Source of the DNA: an uncultured Paracoccaceae bacterium
GTDB lineage: Bacteria > Pseudomonadota > Alphaproteobacteria > Rhodobacterales > Rhodobacteraceae
DNA length: 64,000 nucleotides
Direction of reading: 5' to 3'
Assembly: GCA_943787985.1 (NCBI GenBank)
Contig: CALSOO010000004.1
Span: forward strand, 124,001 to 188,000
The notes beneath the pieces are model-generated. The model was not told the origin of the DNA, made no database searches, and saw nothing but the letters and a program-made list of their open reading frames with translations. Shown here piece by piece: positions 35,840 to 45,444 of this stretch; the stretch's first letter is position 1; each line of letters begins with the position of its first letter. The position numbers were made by a program, and so were the translations under genes.

Positions 35840-37003
35840 ATGACGGATGCGAGCATCAACACCACGCCTTCTTCCTTGTTGGAAGGGCCGCAAAATGCAA
35901 AAACTGCGCAGAGCCCTGTGATTGCTCAGGTTGCGAAACAGTGTGGCGTTTCGCCTTTGAAACAAATGCGCGAGATTTTTGCGCTGCGTTTTGGAGCCCG
36001 CAAAATCAGTGGCCCGGAATACTACAGCCTGCGGATGTTTGATCCTGACCTTGCTGAAAAGAGCAGCTTTGTGGGCCAGGTGGGTGTCAACACGCTGAAC
36101 GCGGCAATGAACCCGCCGGTTGCGGTGCCAACGCGCGCTTTTGTCGGGAACAAGCTGCTTTACACAGAGCTACTGGCCAAACTTGGTCTGGGCACGTCGA
36201 CCAATCAGGCGTTGGTGAGCACATTCCGGAGCGTTGGTGCACTTCCTGTTTTGCGTGATGCCGCGGCTTTGGCCGGATTTTTACGCAATGATGCCCACTA
36301 TCCGCTGTTTGGCAAACCGCATCATGGATCGCTCTCCGAAGGTTCGGTGCGCTTGAACGCGATTGAGGGCGACATGTTGTCCCTTGCGGACGGGCGCAGT
36401 TTGAACGTTGATGCAATCTGCAAAGACGTGATGGCGCAGTACTCTGGCGGCTTTATGTTGCAAACCGCGCTTGATCCGCATCCTGACATGGCGAAAATCG
36501 CGGGCATGGCTGTTGGGTGTGTGCGTGTTGTCACCGTGAATGACGGTACCGGCCCCAAAGCTGCTTATGCTTTGTGGAAGCTTCCTGCCCCCGATGCGAT
36601 GTCCGATAATTTCTGGCAGGACGGAAGCTTGTTGGCGATGCTTGATCTGGAAACAGGTCACGTAACACGCTGCCAGCGTGGCACAGGTCTGAACGTCGAA
36701 ACGTTTGAAGAGCATCCTGTTTCCGGCACGCCCGTGGTTGGCGCGGTCTTGCCGTTTTGGGCTGAAACTGTGGAACTGGCCACGCAAGCACATGCTGTTT
36801 TTCCAGAATTCGGGGTGTGCGGTTTTGACATAGCTGTCACACCTGACGGCCCTAAGGTGCTGGAGTGTAACGACAATCCGTCTCATATGCTGTACCAGAT
36901 GGCTGCGGCAAAAGGCATTCATTCGGCAGACCTCACGCCTTTATGGGACAAAGTGATCGAGCGCCAAACCAAACAACTTGCCCGCATGAGCGGCAAAACC
37001 TGA
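35840..37003 (+). CDS. ATP-grasp enzyme (sugar-transfer-associated type)
   Basis: 387 residues. The N-terminal region has EIFALRFGARKISGPEYYSL, seen in ATP-grasp proteins linked to surface polysaccharide genes. YPLFGKPHHGSLSEGSVRLN near residue 155 is the nucleotide-binding loop, and VCGFDIAVTPDGPKVLECND near 330 supplies metal-binding Glu and Asn. It should ligate a carboxylate to an amine or similar nucleophile, but the substrate is not evident. A terminator follows. Confidence 0.75.
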   Translation: MTDASINTTPSSLLEGPQNAKTAQSPVIAQVAKQCGVSPLKQMREIFALRFGARKISGPEYYSLRMFDPDLAEKSSFVGQVGVNTLNAAMNPPVAVPTRAFVGNKLLYTELLAKLGLGTSTNQALVSTFRSVGALPVLRDAAALAGFLRNDAHYPLFGKPHHGSLSEGSVRLNAIEGDMLSLADGRSLNVDAICKDVMAQYSGGFMLQTALDPHPDMAKIAGMAVGCVRVVTVNDGTGPKAAYALWKLPAPDAMSDNFWQDGSLLAMLDLETGHVTRCQRGTGLNVETFEEHPVSGTPVVGAVLPFWAETVELATQAHAVFPEFGVCGFDIAVTPDGPKVLECNDNPSHMLYQMAAAKGIHSADLTPLWDKVIERQTKQLARMSGKT

Positions 37004-37036
37004 ACAACTGACCCTCCAAGTCAGAAGACGCTGCCG

Positions 37037-37070
37037 ACGGCGCGCCCATTGCAAGGCGCGCCGTTTTTTT
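37037..37070 (+). terminator. Intrinsic terminator after the ATP-grasp gene
   Basis: ACGGCGCGCC (37037-37046) and GGCGCGCCGT (37055-37064) form a 10-bp GC-rich stem followed by a T7 run. Confidence 0.92.
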
Positions 37071-37149
37071 GTCATTAACGCAACGCGACGCCATATGCCG
37101 CGCCTCTTCCCCCTTGTCGGATATTGGGAATCATGGTCAATGCGATTTC

Positions 37150-38415
37150 ATGGATCATTTTCTTTATAAAAACGGGGCGCTCTACGCCGAGGATGTACCC
37201 GTAGCTGAAATCGCGGCTGCCGTTGGTACGCCGTTTTATGTCTATTCAACCGCGACCTTGCTGCGCCATTATCATCTGTTTGATGAGGCCTTGTCGGGCA
37301 TGGAGCACCTTGTGTGTTACGCGATGAAAGCCGCGAGCAATCAAGCGATCCTCAAGACTTTGGGGGACGCAGGGGCGGGGATGGATGTGGTGTCTGGTGG
37401 TGAATATCGCCGCGCGCGCGCTGCCGGCATCCCGGGAGAGCGGATCGTATTTTCAGGCGTTGGGAAAACTGCGGACGAAATCCGTTTGGCACTAGAGGGC
37501 GGGATTCGTCAGTTCAACGTGGAGTCCGAGCCGGAAATGGACGTTCTGAACGCGATCGCGCTGGGTATGGGCAAGGTTGCGCCGATTACCATTCGCGTGA
37601 ACCCTGACGTAGACGCCAAAACCCATGCCAAGATCGCGACAGGCAAAGCTGAAAACAAATTTGGCATCCCGATTTCGCGTGCCAAAGACGTTTATGCGAT
37701 GGCCGGTGCGATGGAGGGACTGGATGTCATCGGTATCGATGTGCACATTGGCAGCCAGTTGACGGACCTGCAACCTTTTGAACTCGCTTATGAAAAAGTT
37801 GCCGAACTGACTGAGGAACTGCGCGCGGACGGCCATAATATTCGCCGCCTCGATCTGGGCGGTGGCTTGGGCATTCCGTATCACCAATCCAATGAAGCGC
37901 CGCCGCTGCCAAGTGATTACGGTGCGCTGGTCAAGCGTACATTGGGACATTTGGGGTGTGAGATTGAAATCGAGCCAGGGCGTCTGATCGCAGGTAATGC
38001 AGGATTGATGGTGTCCGAAGTGATCTACGTCAAAGAGGGCGAGGACCGCGAGTTTCTCATAATTGACGGGGCGATGAACGACCTGATCCGCCCTGCTATG
38101 TATGAGGCCCATCACGATATCATTCCGGTCGTTGAGCCAGCGGCAGGGTCCGAGCAGACGAAATATGACATCGTCGGGCCAGTTTGCGAATCTGGCGATA
38201 CATTTGCCAAACACCGCAGCATGCCCCCGATGCAGGCTGGTGAGCTTGTTGCGTTCCGATCCGCCGGTGCTTACGGCGCGGTTATGTCTTCGGAATACAA
38301 TTCACGGCCCCTAATTCCGGAAGTTTTGGTGAAAGGTGATCAATTCGCGGTTATCCGCCGACGTCCGACCTTTGACGAAATGATAAATCGAGATACCATT
38401 CCAGAATGGCTCTAG
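37150..38415 (+). CDS. lysA: Diaminopimelate decarboxylase
   Basis: 421 residues from ATG 37150 (MDHFLYKNGALYAEDVPVAE). The PLP-lysine lies in CYAMKAASN near residue 60, the glycine loop is LDLGGGLGIPY near 238, and PVCESGDTFAKHR near 345 has the conserved Cys of the active site. It converts meso-diaminopimelate to lysine. An upstream in-frame start would run back into the terminator, so 37150 is preferred. argH and lysA are neighbours in many Rhodobacterales. Confidence 0.96.
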   Translation: MDHFLYKNGALYAEDVPVAEIAAAVGTPFYVYSTATLLRHYHLFDEALSGMEHLVCYAMKAASNQAILKTLGDAGAGMDVVSGGEYRRARAAGIPGERIVFSGVGKTADEIRLALEGGIRQFNVESEPEMDVLNAIALGMGKVAPITIRVNPDVDAKTHAKIATGKAENKFGIPISRAKDVYAMAGAMEGLDVIGIDVHIGSQLTDLQPFELAYEKVAELTEELRADGHNIRRLDLGGGLGIPYHQSNEAPPLPSDYGALVKRTLGHLGCEIEIEPGRLIAGNAGLMVSEVIYVKEGEDREFLIIDGAMNDLIRPAMYEAHHDIIPVVEPAAGSEQTKYDIVGPVCESGDTFAKHRSMPPMQAGELVAFRSAGAYGAVMSSEYNSRPLIPEVLVKGDQFAVIRRRPTFDEMINRDTIPEWL

Positions 38416-38455
38416 GCGCTCTTTCGCGTCGGAAGGGGCCTTGAGAGAGAATGAC

Positions 38456-41068
38456 ATGGCCTCTTTTTCGCAACATGACGTGGCGCGAAACCTGAAATCC
38501 CTGATGTGGCCGCTGCGTTTGACGTGGTTCGGATTGCTTTGCGAGCGCCTGGTGCGTGCGCTTTGGCCGTTGATGAGCATTGCATTGACGGTTGTTGCGT
38601 TCTTGATGATGGGGTTGCACGACGTCGTTGCGCTTGAGGCGATCTGGATCGGTGCGGTGATTGTCGTTTTATTGACGTGTGTCGCGCTTTTTGGTGCGTT
38701 CAGACAATTCCGGCTTCCCTCTCGCGAAGATGCGCTTGTGCGTTTGGATGGAAGTCTGCCGGGCCGCCCCATTCAGGCGTTGCGTGACACGCAGGCAATC
38801 GGGTCGCAGGACGCGGCTTCCGGTGCGGTATGGCGGGCGCATCAGGCGCGGATGGCCGCCAAGGCGTCTGAGGCAAAGCCGGTCGCAGGTGATTTGCGGG
38901 TTTCCGATCGTGACCCTTACGCATTGCGGTATGCGGCCGTGCTGTTTTTCGCGGTAGCTCTTTTGTTCGGTTCCCTAACGCGTGTCGGTACAGTGACACA
39001 GCTTGGAGCAGGCGGTGAGGCTTTGGCAAATGGTCCGGTGTGGGAGGGGTGGCTCGATGCGCCGCGCTATACGGGCAAGCCAACACTCTATTTGAACGAT
39101 TTGCCCGAGGGTTTGATCGAAGTGCCTGTGGGCAGCCTGATTACCTTGCGCCTTTACGGGCAAGTGGGGGCGTTGACCTTGTCCGAAACTGTGTCAGGGC
39201 GCACCGAAGTGCCTGCGGCGTCAGATGCTGAACAAGATTTCACAGTGCGACAGGACGGCGTGATTGCCATCAATGGCCCGGGTGGACGCACGTGGGAGGT
39301 TGATGTGGTGCAGGATACCGCCCCTCAAGTCGCGGTGCTCGCCGATCCCGACGCGTCTGCTTTGGGGCAGATGACATTGCCTTTTGCAGCTTTGGATGAC
39401 TACGGCGTCGAGGCGGGCGAAGCGACTATATCGTTGGATATCGAACAAGTGACACGGGTGCATGGTTTGGCCGTGAATCCGGAAGCGCGCCCGGCCATTA
39501 CGGTCCCCCTGCCTATGCCGATCACAGGTGATCGTGCTGTTTTTGAAGAGAATCTGGTCGAAGATTTCTCCGAGCATCCGTGGTCGAACCTACCCGTGAC
39601 GATCACCCTTACAGCACTCGATGCGGCAGAACAACTGACCCGCACAGAGCCGCGCGCGATGACTTTACCCGGGCGCCGTTTCTTTGATCCGATGGCGGCA
39701 GCCCTCATCGAACAACGCCGCGATTTGATGTGGTCGCGTGAAAATGCAATGCGGGTGGGACAAATTTTGCGCGCCGTTTCGCATGAACCATCAGATATTT
39801 TGCGGTCCGAAACGACGTATTTGCGATTGCGCATGTTGGTGCGTCGTTTGGAAAACCTTGCTCGCCTTGAGCTGGATACACAGCAGCAAGAGGACATCGC
39901 GGCAGAGCTTTGGGCCCTCGCGATTGAGTTGGAAGAAGGCGATTTGCAAGACGCTTTAGAGCGGATGCGCCGTGCTCAAGAGCGGTTGAGCCAAGCCATG
40001 CGAGACGGTGCGTCTGACGCCGAGATAAAAGAGCTGATGCAGGAATTGAGCCGTGCGACCGAGGACTACATGAACCAGTTGCGCCGCGAGGCGCGGCAAC
40101 GCGGTGAAGACAGCGAGCAAGGTGAACAGGGCGCGCAGGAAGGCCGCGAAAATACGATGACTATGACGCAGGATGATATCCAGCGCATGATGGACCGCAT
40201 TCAGGAGTTGATGGAACAAGGCCGTATGGCCGAAGCTGAAGAAGCGCTGCGCGAGTTCCAGGAGATGATGGAGAACATGCGTGTTGCGGAGCAAGAGGGC
40301 GGTAGCGGCTCACAAGGTGAGCAATCCATGGAGGATTTGTCCGAGACAATGCGCGAACAGCAAGGTTTGAGCGATCAGGCATTCCGCGATCTGCAAGAGC
40401 AGTTTAACCCCGATGCGCAAGCGGGTGAGAATGAAGGAAACGAAGGGCGCAACGGCGGTCAAGGCCAAGGGCAAAGCCATGAGGGCCAAGGTGGTGAAGG
40501 AGAGGCGCAGGGGAACCAGCAAGGCCAGGAGCAGGGTCAAGGTGGCACTAATTCAGGACAATCAGGTCCGGGTCAGCAATCGTTAGCGGATCGCCAGCAA
40601 GCCTTGCGCGACGAACTCAACCGTCAGCAAGGGCAATTGCCGGGGGCCGGGACCGAAGAAGGCGATTCTGCGCGTGATGCTTTGGATCGCGCTGGCCGTG
40701 CAATGGACGAGGCCGCCAACAATCTGCGTGACAATGATTTGGCTGGGGCCATAGACAATCAGGCTCAAGCGATGGAGGCCTTGCGCGATGGCCTCCAAGC
40801 CTTGGGTGAGGCGATGGCACAAGATCAGGATCAGCAGCCAGGTCAAGGCAACGCAGAGGCCAGCAACCGGCAGGGACAAACCAACGATCCACTTGGACGC
40901 AACCCAGGGTCTGATGGCGGGGAGCATTCTGACCGACCAGGTTTGCAAGGCGAAGATGTCTATCGCCGCGCGCGGGACTTGCTGGATGAACTCCGCCGCC
41001 GCTCTGGCGAAGGACAGCGCTCGGAAGTAGAGCTTGAGTATCTCAAGCGACTGTTGGAACGCTTTTAG
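38456..41068 (+). CDS. TIGR02302/DUF4175 family membrane protein
   Basis: 870 residues from ATG 38456. Two or three N-terminal membrane segments (ALWPLMSIALTVVAFLMMG, AVIVVLLTCVALFGAF, and YAAVLFFAVALLFG) are followed by a periplasmic part with Ig-like segments. Then comes a long helical region rich in Glu/Gln/Met (about 500-630) and a Gly/Gln-rich low-complexity stretch (about 645-720). The C-terminal DVYRRARDLLDELRRRSGEG is typical of the family. It is conserved in alphaproteobacteria next to lysA; the function is unsettled. Confidence 0.9.
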   Translation: MASFSQHDVARNLKSLMWPLRLTWFGLLCERLVRALWPLMSIALTVVAFLMMGLHDVVALEAIWIGAVIVVLLTCVALFGAFRQFRLPSREDALVRLDGSLPGRPIQALRDTQAIGSQDAASGAVWRAHQARMAAKASEAKPVAGDLRVSDRDPYALRYAAVLFFAVALLFGSLTRVGTVTQLGAGGEALANGPVWEGWLDAPRYTGKPTLYLNDLPEGLIEVPVGSLITLRLYGQVGALTLSETVSGRTEVPAASDAEQDFTVRQDGVIAINGPGGRTWEVDVVQDTAPQVAVLADPDASALGQMTLPFAALDDYGVEAGEATISLDIEQVTRVHGLAVNPEARPAITVPLPMPITGDRAVFEENLVEDFSEHPWSNLPVTITLTALDAAEQLTRTEPRAMTLPGRRFFDPMAAALIEQRRDLMWSRENAMRVGQILRAVSHEPSDILRSETTYLRLRMLVRRLENLARLELDTQQQEDIAAELWALAIELEEGDLQDALERMRRAQERLSQAMRDGASDAEIKELMQELSRATEDYMNQLRREARQRGEDSEQGEQGAQEGRENTMTMTQDDIQRMMDRIQELMEQGRMAEAEEALREFQEMMENMRVAEQEGGSGSQGEQSMEDLSETMREQQGLSDQAFRDLQEQFNPDAQAGENEGNEGRNGGQGQGQSHEGQGGEGEAQGNQQGQEQGQGGTNSGQSGPGQQSLADRQQALRDELNRQQGQLPGAGTEEGDSARDALDRAGRAMDEAANNLRDNDLAGAIDNQAQAMEALRDGLQALGEAMAQDQDQQPGQGNAEASNRQGQTNDPLGRNPGSDGGEHSDRPGLQGEDVYRRARDLLDELRRRSGEGQRSEVELEYLKRLLERF

Positions 41069-41078
41069 GCGCTCAACT

Positions 41079-41861
41079 TCAACCGCTCGATTGGGAGGCA
41101 GCCGTCGCTGCGAGCCATTGCCCCAGCGATTGCACTTTGACGTCTAACCAAACGCGACCTTGATCGATAACGCCAGTGTAAGCGTTTAGCAGCGGCTCTA
41201 GTGCGGGGATTGTTTTGGCGATCATCGGTGCAAAGATGTAAAGCGCGACCAATATGATAGTGATCAAAACCACGCTAAAGAACCCGCGGCGAAAACCACC
41301 ACGGCGCTTGCGTGGTTCTGAAGCCGCCGCAGCTGCGTCATCGCCGGAAATCTGGCGGTCACCAGTCGAGCGAAGGGTCGAATTGATTTCTTCAATATCT
41401 GGCAAGAGGTCCCGGCGGGAGCCAACGGCAGCCGCAACTGGATCCGGTTCTGGCTCTTCTCCGCGCATTCGGGCCATGCGTTCACGTGCTTCACGCGCGC
41501 GCCGCTCTCCTTCGTCTTCGGCATCTGCCAACCCAAGTTCGGGCTGCATTTCCAAGCCACCTGCATCCTGTACACGGGCCTGGCTTTCGCGGGCGGCTTC
41601 CTCGCGTAGAATATCGGCAACGCCAGGATCGATTTCCTTGCGCACAGGCTCGGGCATCTGGGCGCGTTCTTCTTCGGGGGCCGGCTCATCAGGTTGCGAA
41701 ACGGCCTCTTCAACACTCTCGGGCTCAGGTGGCATATGGTCTGGATGATGTTGAAACCACGTTTGACCGCAATTGGAACATTGGACGTCGCGCCCCTCCT
41801 GAGGGACAACATCTTTTGGAACTTCATACTGCGCGTCGCAGTTGGGACAAATCAGCCGCAT
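41079..41861 (-). CDS. Zinc-ribbon membrane protein (MJ0042-type)
   Basis: 260 residues. MRLICPNCDAQYEVP and VQCSNCGQTWFQ supply two CxxC knuckles typical of the MJ0042 zinc ribbon. A long acidic Glu/Pro-rich linker, a single membrane segment (VVLITIILVALYIFAPMIA near 205) and a short exported tail follow. Such proteins are widespread in Rhodobacterales next to ftsE. The role is unknown. The gene is divergent from ftsE and convergent with the TIGR02302 gene. Confidence 0.85.
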   Translation of the reverse strand: MRLICPNCDAQYEVPKDVVPQEGRDVQCSNCGQTWFQHHPDHMPPEPESVEEAVSQPDEPAPEEERAQMPEPVRKEIDPGVADILREEAARESQARVQDAGGLEMQPELGLADAEDEGERRAREARERMARMRGEEPEPDPVAAAVGSRRDLLPDIEEINSTLRSTGDRQISGDDAAAAASEPRKRRGGFRRGFFSVVLITIILVALYIFAPMIAKTIPALEPLLNAYTGVIDQGRVWLDVKVQSLGQWLAATAASQSSG

Positions 41862-42019
41862 CGTCGTGCCTGCTCCAGTGAGGGAGGTTTTTCGCTTTGT
41901 GCTACCATATGGTGAGGATTTTTTTGATAAAAGTGCAATCTTCGCTCACAGCAGGTCAGCTCGCGGATTGCAAGCCGACTGCTGCTCAGGCACAACAGGT
42001 GTAAAGTAAGGGGTCCCCT

Positions 42020-42697
42020 GTGATAGAGCTCGAAAATGTGGCCTACAGTTACGGTGGTGGTGAACTGCTGTCTGATATTTCTGTCAAGCTGGCGCCCGGC
42101 TCGTTTCACTTTTTGACGGGGCCATCGGGGGCTGGCAAAACAACTTTCCTCAAACTTTGTTACGGGGCATTGCTGCCCACTGCCGGTCATGTGCGCGTGT
42201 TTGATGCGGATGTCCGGGGGTTGAACCGTGATGCGGTCGCTGGTGCGCGGCGCAAGATTGGTGTGGTCCATCAGGATGTTCAGTTTCTGGACCATTTGCC
42301 CGTCGCTGACAATATTGCTTTGCCTTTGACCGTCTCGGGACGGGGCGCTGAGGCGCAAAATGGCGATTTGAATGAATTGATGCAGTGGGTCGGGTTGACA
42401 CACCGTGCAGCTGCTTTGCCTGCGGAGCTCTCCGGGGGGGAGCGTCAACGGGCGGCTGTGGCGCGCGCTGTCATTATGTCCCCGGATGTGGTTCTGGCGG
42501 ATGAACCGACGGGGAACATCGATTGGGAAATGTCCCAGAGAATTTTACGCTTGCTGATTGAATTGAACAAAATGGGAAAGACGGTTCTGATTGCGACCCA
42601 TGATTTGTCGTTGATCCGGGCCGCAAAAGCCGAAGTACAAGCAAGGGTATTGCGCATTTCCAATCGGCGGGTTCAGTTGGCGGGAGCAGACTTATGA
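42020..42697 (+). CDS. ftsE: Cell division ATP-binding protein FtsE
   Basis: 225 residues, starting with GTG at 42020 after AAGTAAGGGG. Walker A GPSGAGKTTFLK is near 36-47, the signature LSGGERQR near 136, and Walker B VVLADEPTGNID near 157. FtsE with FtsX forms the ABC-type complex that controls septal peptidoglycan hydrolases. The stop overlaps the ftsX ATG by four bases. Confidence 0.95.
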   Translation: MIELENVAYSYGGGELLSDISVKLAPGSFHFLTGPSGAGKTTFLKLCYGALLPTAGHVRVFDADVRGLNRDAVAGARRKIGVVHQDVQFLDHLPVADNIALPLTVSGRGAEAQNGDLNELMQWVGLTHRAAALPAELSGGERQRAAVARAVIMSPDVVLADEPTGNIDWEMSQRILRLLIELNKMGKTVLIATHDLSLIRAAKAEVQARVLRISNRRVQLAGADL

Positions 42698-43599
42698 TCC
42701 TCGACCAGAAAATGCTACGGGGGCTGGTGGCAGGCGACAGGCAAGCGGACAGGATAGTTCCGCCCACAGGGTTTACGGCGCAACTGACGCTATTTGCGGC
42801 GGGTGCCATGGCGTTCCTGGCCGTTTTTGCGCTTGCGCTGTCTTTTGCGGCGGGGCGTGTGGCGGACCGTTGGGGCGATGAATTGGCGCGGACATCCACG
42901 GTGCGGATCGTCGCGCCTGCGGGGCAAGCCACTGCGCAGGTGGATATGGCTTTGGCGGTTTTGTCGACCACTGCTGGGGTGGAAAGTGCGCGTGCTTTGA
43001 CGTCCGAGGAACAGCAAGCTTTATTGGCACCGTGGTTTGGTGCGGACCTTGCGTTGGACAGCCTGCCTGTTCCGCGCCTGATCGAAGTCCGCGAAGCGCA
43101 AAGTGGATTTGACGCGGCCGGGCTGCGGTTGCGTTTGAATGCTGAAGTGCCAGGCGCCTTTCTGGACGACCACACACGGTGGCGTGCGCCGTTGGTGTCG
43201 GCAGCATCGCGGTTGCGGCTTTTGGGGTGGATTGCGCTTGCATTGATCGCAGCCGCCGTCGCGGCCATGGTCACGCTCGCGGCGAATGCGGCATTGGCTG
43301 CGAATGCACAAGTGATCGCTGTATTGCGATTGGTCGGAGCCACGGACGGTTATATTGCAAAGGCGTTTATTCGGCGCTTTACTCTGCGCACGTTGATCGG
43401 GAGCGCGGTTGGCGCCTTGTTGGGAACTGTGGCTATGCTCTTTATGCCGTCGGCCGGTGCCGACGCAAGTTTCCTCACTGGATTGGGATTTCAGGGCGCG
43501 ACCTGGTTGGTGCCTTTGATGATCCCGCTTTTGACTGCAAGTGTCGCGCTCTTTGCCACTGCATTTGCCGCAAGACGCGCGTTGGAGGCGCTAAGTTGA
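42694..43599 (+). CDS. ftsX: Cell division protein FtsX
   Basis: 301 residues with the FtsX topology: first membrane segment LFAAGAMAFLAVFALALSFA, an extracytoplasmic domain (VESARALTSEEQQALLAPWF), then three membrane segments (LLGWIALALIAAAVAAMVTL, LIGSAVGALLGTVAMLFM, LVPLMIPLLTASVALFATAF). It is coupled to ftsE and overlaps the plsC start by one base (TGATG). Confidence 0.93.
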   Translation: MILDQKMLRGLVAGDRQADRIVPPTGFTAQLTLFAAGAMAFLAVFALALSFAAGRVADRWGDELARTSTVRIVAPAGQATAQVDMALAVLSTTAGVESARALTSEEQQALLAPWFGADLALDSLPVPRLIEVREAQSGFDAAGLRLRLNAEVPGAFLDDHTRWRAPLVSAASRLRLLGWIALALIAAAVAAMVTLAANAALAANAQVIAVLRLVGATDGYIAKAFIRRFTLRTLIGSAVGALLGTVAMLFMPSAGADASFLTGLGFQGATWLVPLMIPLLTASVALFATAFAARRALEALS

Positions 43600-44330
43600 T
43601 GATCCAATGGGTGCGGTCCCTTATTTTTGTGGTGCAGGGAGCCATTGCGATGGCTGTCATCGGGATCATTTTCGCGCCATGGGCCGTTTTCAGCCCGATC
43701 GGCGCACGCAAAGCGTGCAAAACATACTGCGCCTGGATTTTCTGGTCGGCGCGTTGGTTGATTGGACTTCGGACCGAGGTGCGTGGACCCGTTCCCACTG
43801 AAGAAGTGGTCATCGCGGCAAAACACCAGTCGTTCCTTGATATTATGATGATCTTTTATGCAGTACCTGCGCCGAAGTTTATCATGAAACGCGAGATTTT
43901 GTGGACCCCAATCATCGGTCTATATGCCAAGCGTTTAGGATGTGTCCCTGTGGCGCGTGGCAAACGTGGTGCCGCGATTGCAAAGATGGTGTCGGATGTC
44001 CAGGACGGGCGCGCGTTGCCAGGGCAGCTGATTATCTATTCGCAAGGCACGCGCGTTAAGCCGGGTGTAAAAGTGCCTTACAAAGTCGGTTCCGCAGTCC
44101 TGTATCAACAGTTGAACCAACCGTGCGTTCCGGCTGCCACAAATGCGGGTATGTTTTGGCCCAAAGGGGGCATCATGCGGCACCCTGGATTGGCGGTGGT
44201 CGAGTTCTTGCCAACGATTCAAACCGGGGTTCCAAAAGATGCGTTTATGGCCCAACTTGAACAGACAGTTGAGACGCATTCTGATCGACTTATGAAAGAC
44301 GCGGGGTTTGAGACTGATGAAGTCCATTGA
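43599..44330 (+). CDS. plsC: 1-acyl-sn-glycerol-3-phosphate acyltransferase
   Basis: 243 residues from ATG 43599, chosen because it overlaps the ftsX stop. The N-terminal membrane segment is LIFVVQGAIAMAVIGIIFAP. Acyltransferase motif I is KHQSFLDIMM (HX4D) near 75, and IIYSQGTRVKPG replaces the usual EGTR with QGTR near 150. It makes phosphatidic acid from lysophosphatidic acid at the inner membrane. Position after ftsX is common in Rhodobacteraceae. Confidence 0.9.
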   Translation: MIQWVRSLIFVVQGAIAMAVIGIIFAPWAVFSPIGARKACKTYCAWIFWSARWLIGLRTEVRGPVPTEEVVIAAKHQSFLDIMMIFYAVPAPKFIMKREILWTPIIGLYAKRLGCVPVARGKRGAAIAKMVSDVQDGRALPGQLIIYSQGTRVKPGVKVPYKVGSAVLYQQLNQPCVPAATNAGMFWPKGGIMRHPGLAVVEFLPTIQTGVPKDAFMAQLEQTVETHSDRLMKDAGFETDEVH

Positions 44331-44919
44331 CACTCTAGAAGACCTCGAGAGCCTTTATGGAACTGCCAGTGCACCAGCGTTACGCAAAGTTGTGAACCGC
44401 CTGACGCCGCTTTATCGAAAGTGGATTGTGACATCCCGACTGTGTGTCCTGACAACCGTTGGCGAGGGCGGAACAGATGGCAGTCCACGTGGTGACGATG
44501 GGCCGGTGGTTACAGAGCTTGACCCCAAAACACTGGCGATGCCTGACTGGCGAGGGAACAACCGGCTGGATTCATTGCGCAATATCGTGATGGACGGACG
44601 TGTGTCCCTGATGTTCCTTGTTTCAGGTTCAAATACGGTTGTACGGGTCAACGGACATGCCAAATTGACGTCCGATCCCGAGCTATGTGCGAAGTTTGAA
44701 AAGAACAATCGCATGCCTGCTACTGTGATCGTGATCGGGATTGGCGAAATCTATACGCAGTGTGCGCGGGCCTTGCTGCGGGCAGGGACGTGGGGGCGCG
44801 ATGACAGTGCTGATTTGCCAAGTGTTGGTGAAATCCTCGCGGAGGTCACGCAGGGTGAAGAAGGTGGTGTGCCCTATGATGAGGCGTGGAACGCGCGTGC
44901 ATCGAAGACGATGTGGTAA
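44317..44919 (+). CDS. FMN-binding PPOX-type flavoprotein
   Basis: 200 residues from ATG 44317, which overlaps the end of plsC by 14 bases. RLCVLTTVGEGGTDGSPRGD near residues 42-61 and DWRGNNRLDSLRNIV near 78 fit pyridoxamine 5'-phosphate oxidase-like proteins of the DR2398 type. The C-terminal part (ARALLRAGTWGRDDSADLPS) is also typical of this subgroup. The substrate is unknown. It probably shares the ftsE-ftsX-plsC transcript. Confidence 0.82.
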   Translation: MKSIDTLEDLESLYGTASAPALRKVVNRLTPLYRKWIVTSRLCVLTTVGEGGTDGSPRGDDGPVVTELDPKTLAMPDWRGNNRLDSLRNIVMDGRVSLMFLVSGSNTVVRVNGHAKLTSDPELCAKFEKNNRMPATVIVIGIGEIYTQCARALLRAGTWGRDDSADLPSVGEILAEVTQGEEGGVPYDEAWNARASKTMW

Positions 44920-45000
44920 GGCACAGATACCTCCAGCAGCATTATTGCTTGCTTTGCCGTTATTTGCTAGCAGTTGCCCGTCTTTCAAAATTGGTGAACT

Positions 45001-45396
45001 ATGAAAAAACAACTGTTCGGTATTCTGGCTGCTAGCAGCCTCGTTTTGAGCGCTTGCGCACAAAAAGCGGAAAAAATTGAAGCGGCAGAAGTGTCTACGA
45101 TTGTTTATAAGCAACTGTCTTGTAAACAGATCGCGACCGAAGCGCAGCGGGTTTCCAACCGTGTTGGTGAGGTGACTGGCTTGCAAAACAAGGCAGCCAA
45201 GGACGACGCAGTAGCGACCGGAGTGGCACTTGTCGTGTTCTGGCCAGCCGCGTTCTTTATCAAAGGGAACAAAACCCAAGCGGCCGAATTGTCGCGGCTC
45301 AAAGGCGAGCTTGTTGCGCTTGAAGACGCATCCAAGGCCAAAGGGTGCGGGATCGTCTTTCAAAAAGCTGCAGCACCGGCTGAAAAAGCAGAATAA
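45001..45396 (+). CDS. Hypothetical lipoprotein
   Basis: 131 residues with lipoprotein signal MKKQLFGILAASSLVLSACA (lipobox LSAC). The mature part has helices and one short hydrophobic patch (DAVATGVALVVFWPAAFFIK), a pattern seen in small lipoproteins of the glycine-zipper type. No function is known. It is convergent with lpdA, with a hairpin between. Confidence 0.72.
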   Translation: MKKQLFGILAASSLVLSACAQKAEKIEAAEVSTIVYKQLSCKQIATEAQRVSNRVGEVTGLQNKAAKDDAVATGVALVVFWPAAFFIKGNKTQAAELSRLKGELVALEDASKAKGCGIVFQKAAAPAEKAE

Positions 45397-45410
45397 TCGA
45401 TGAATGATTT

Positions 45411-45437
45411 GGGCGGAGACTTATAGGGCCTCCGCCC
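45411..45437. terminator. Hairpin between convergent genes
   Basis: GGGCGGAG (45411-45418) and CTCCGCCC (45430-45437) pair across an 11-base loop. No strong T-run, so terminator activity is only probable. Confidence 0.5.
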
Positions 45438-45444
45438 GATTGGC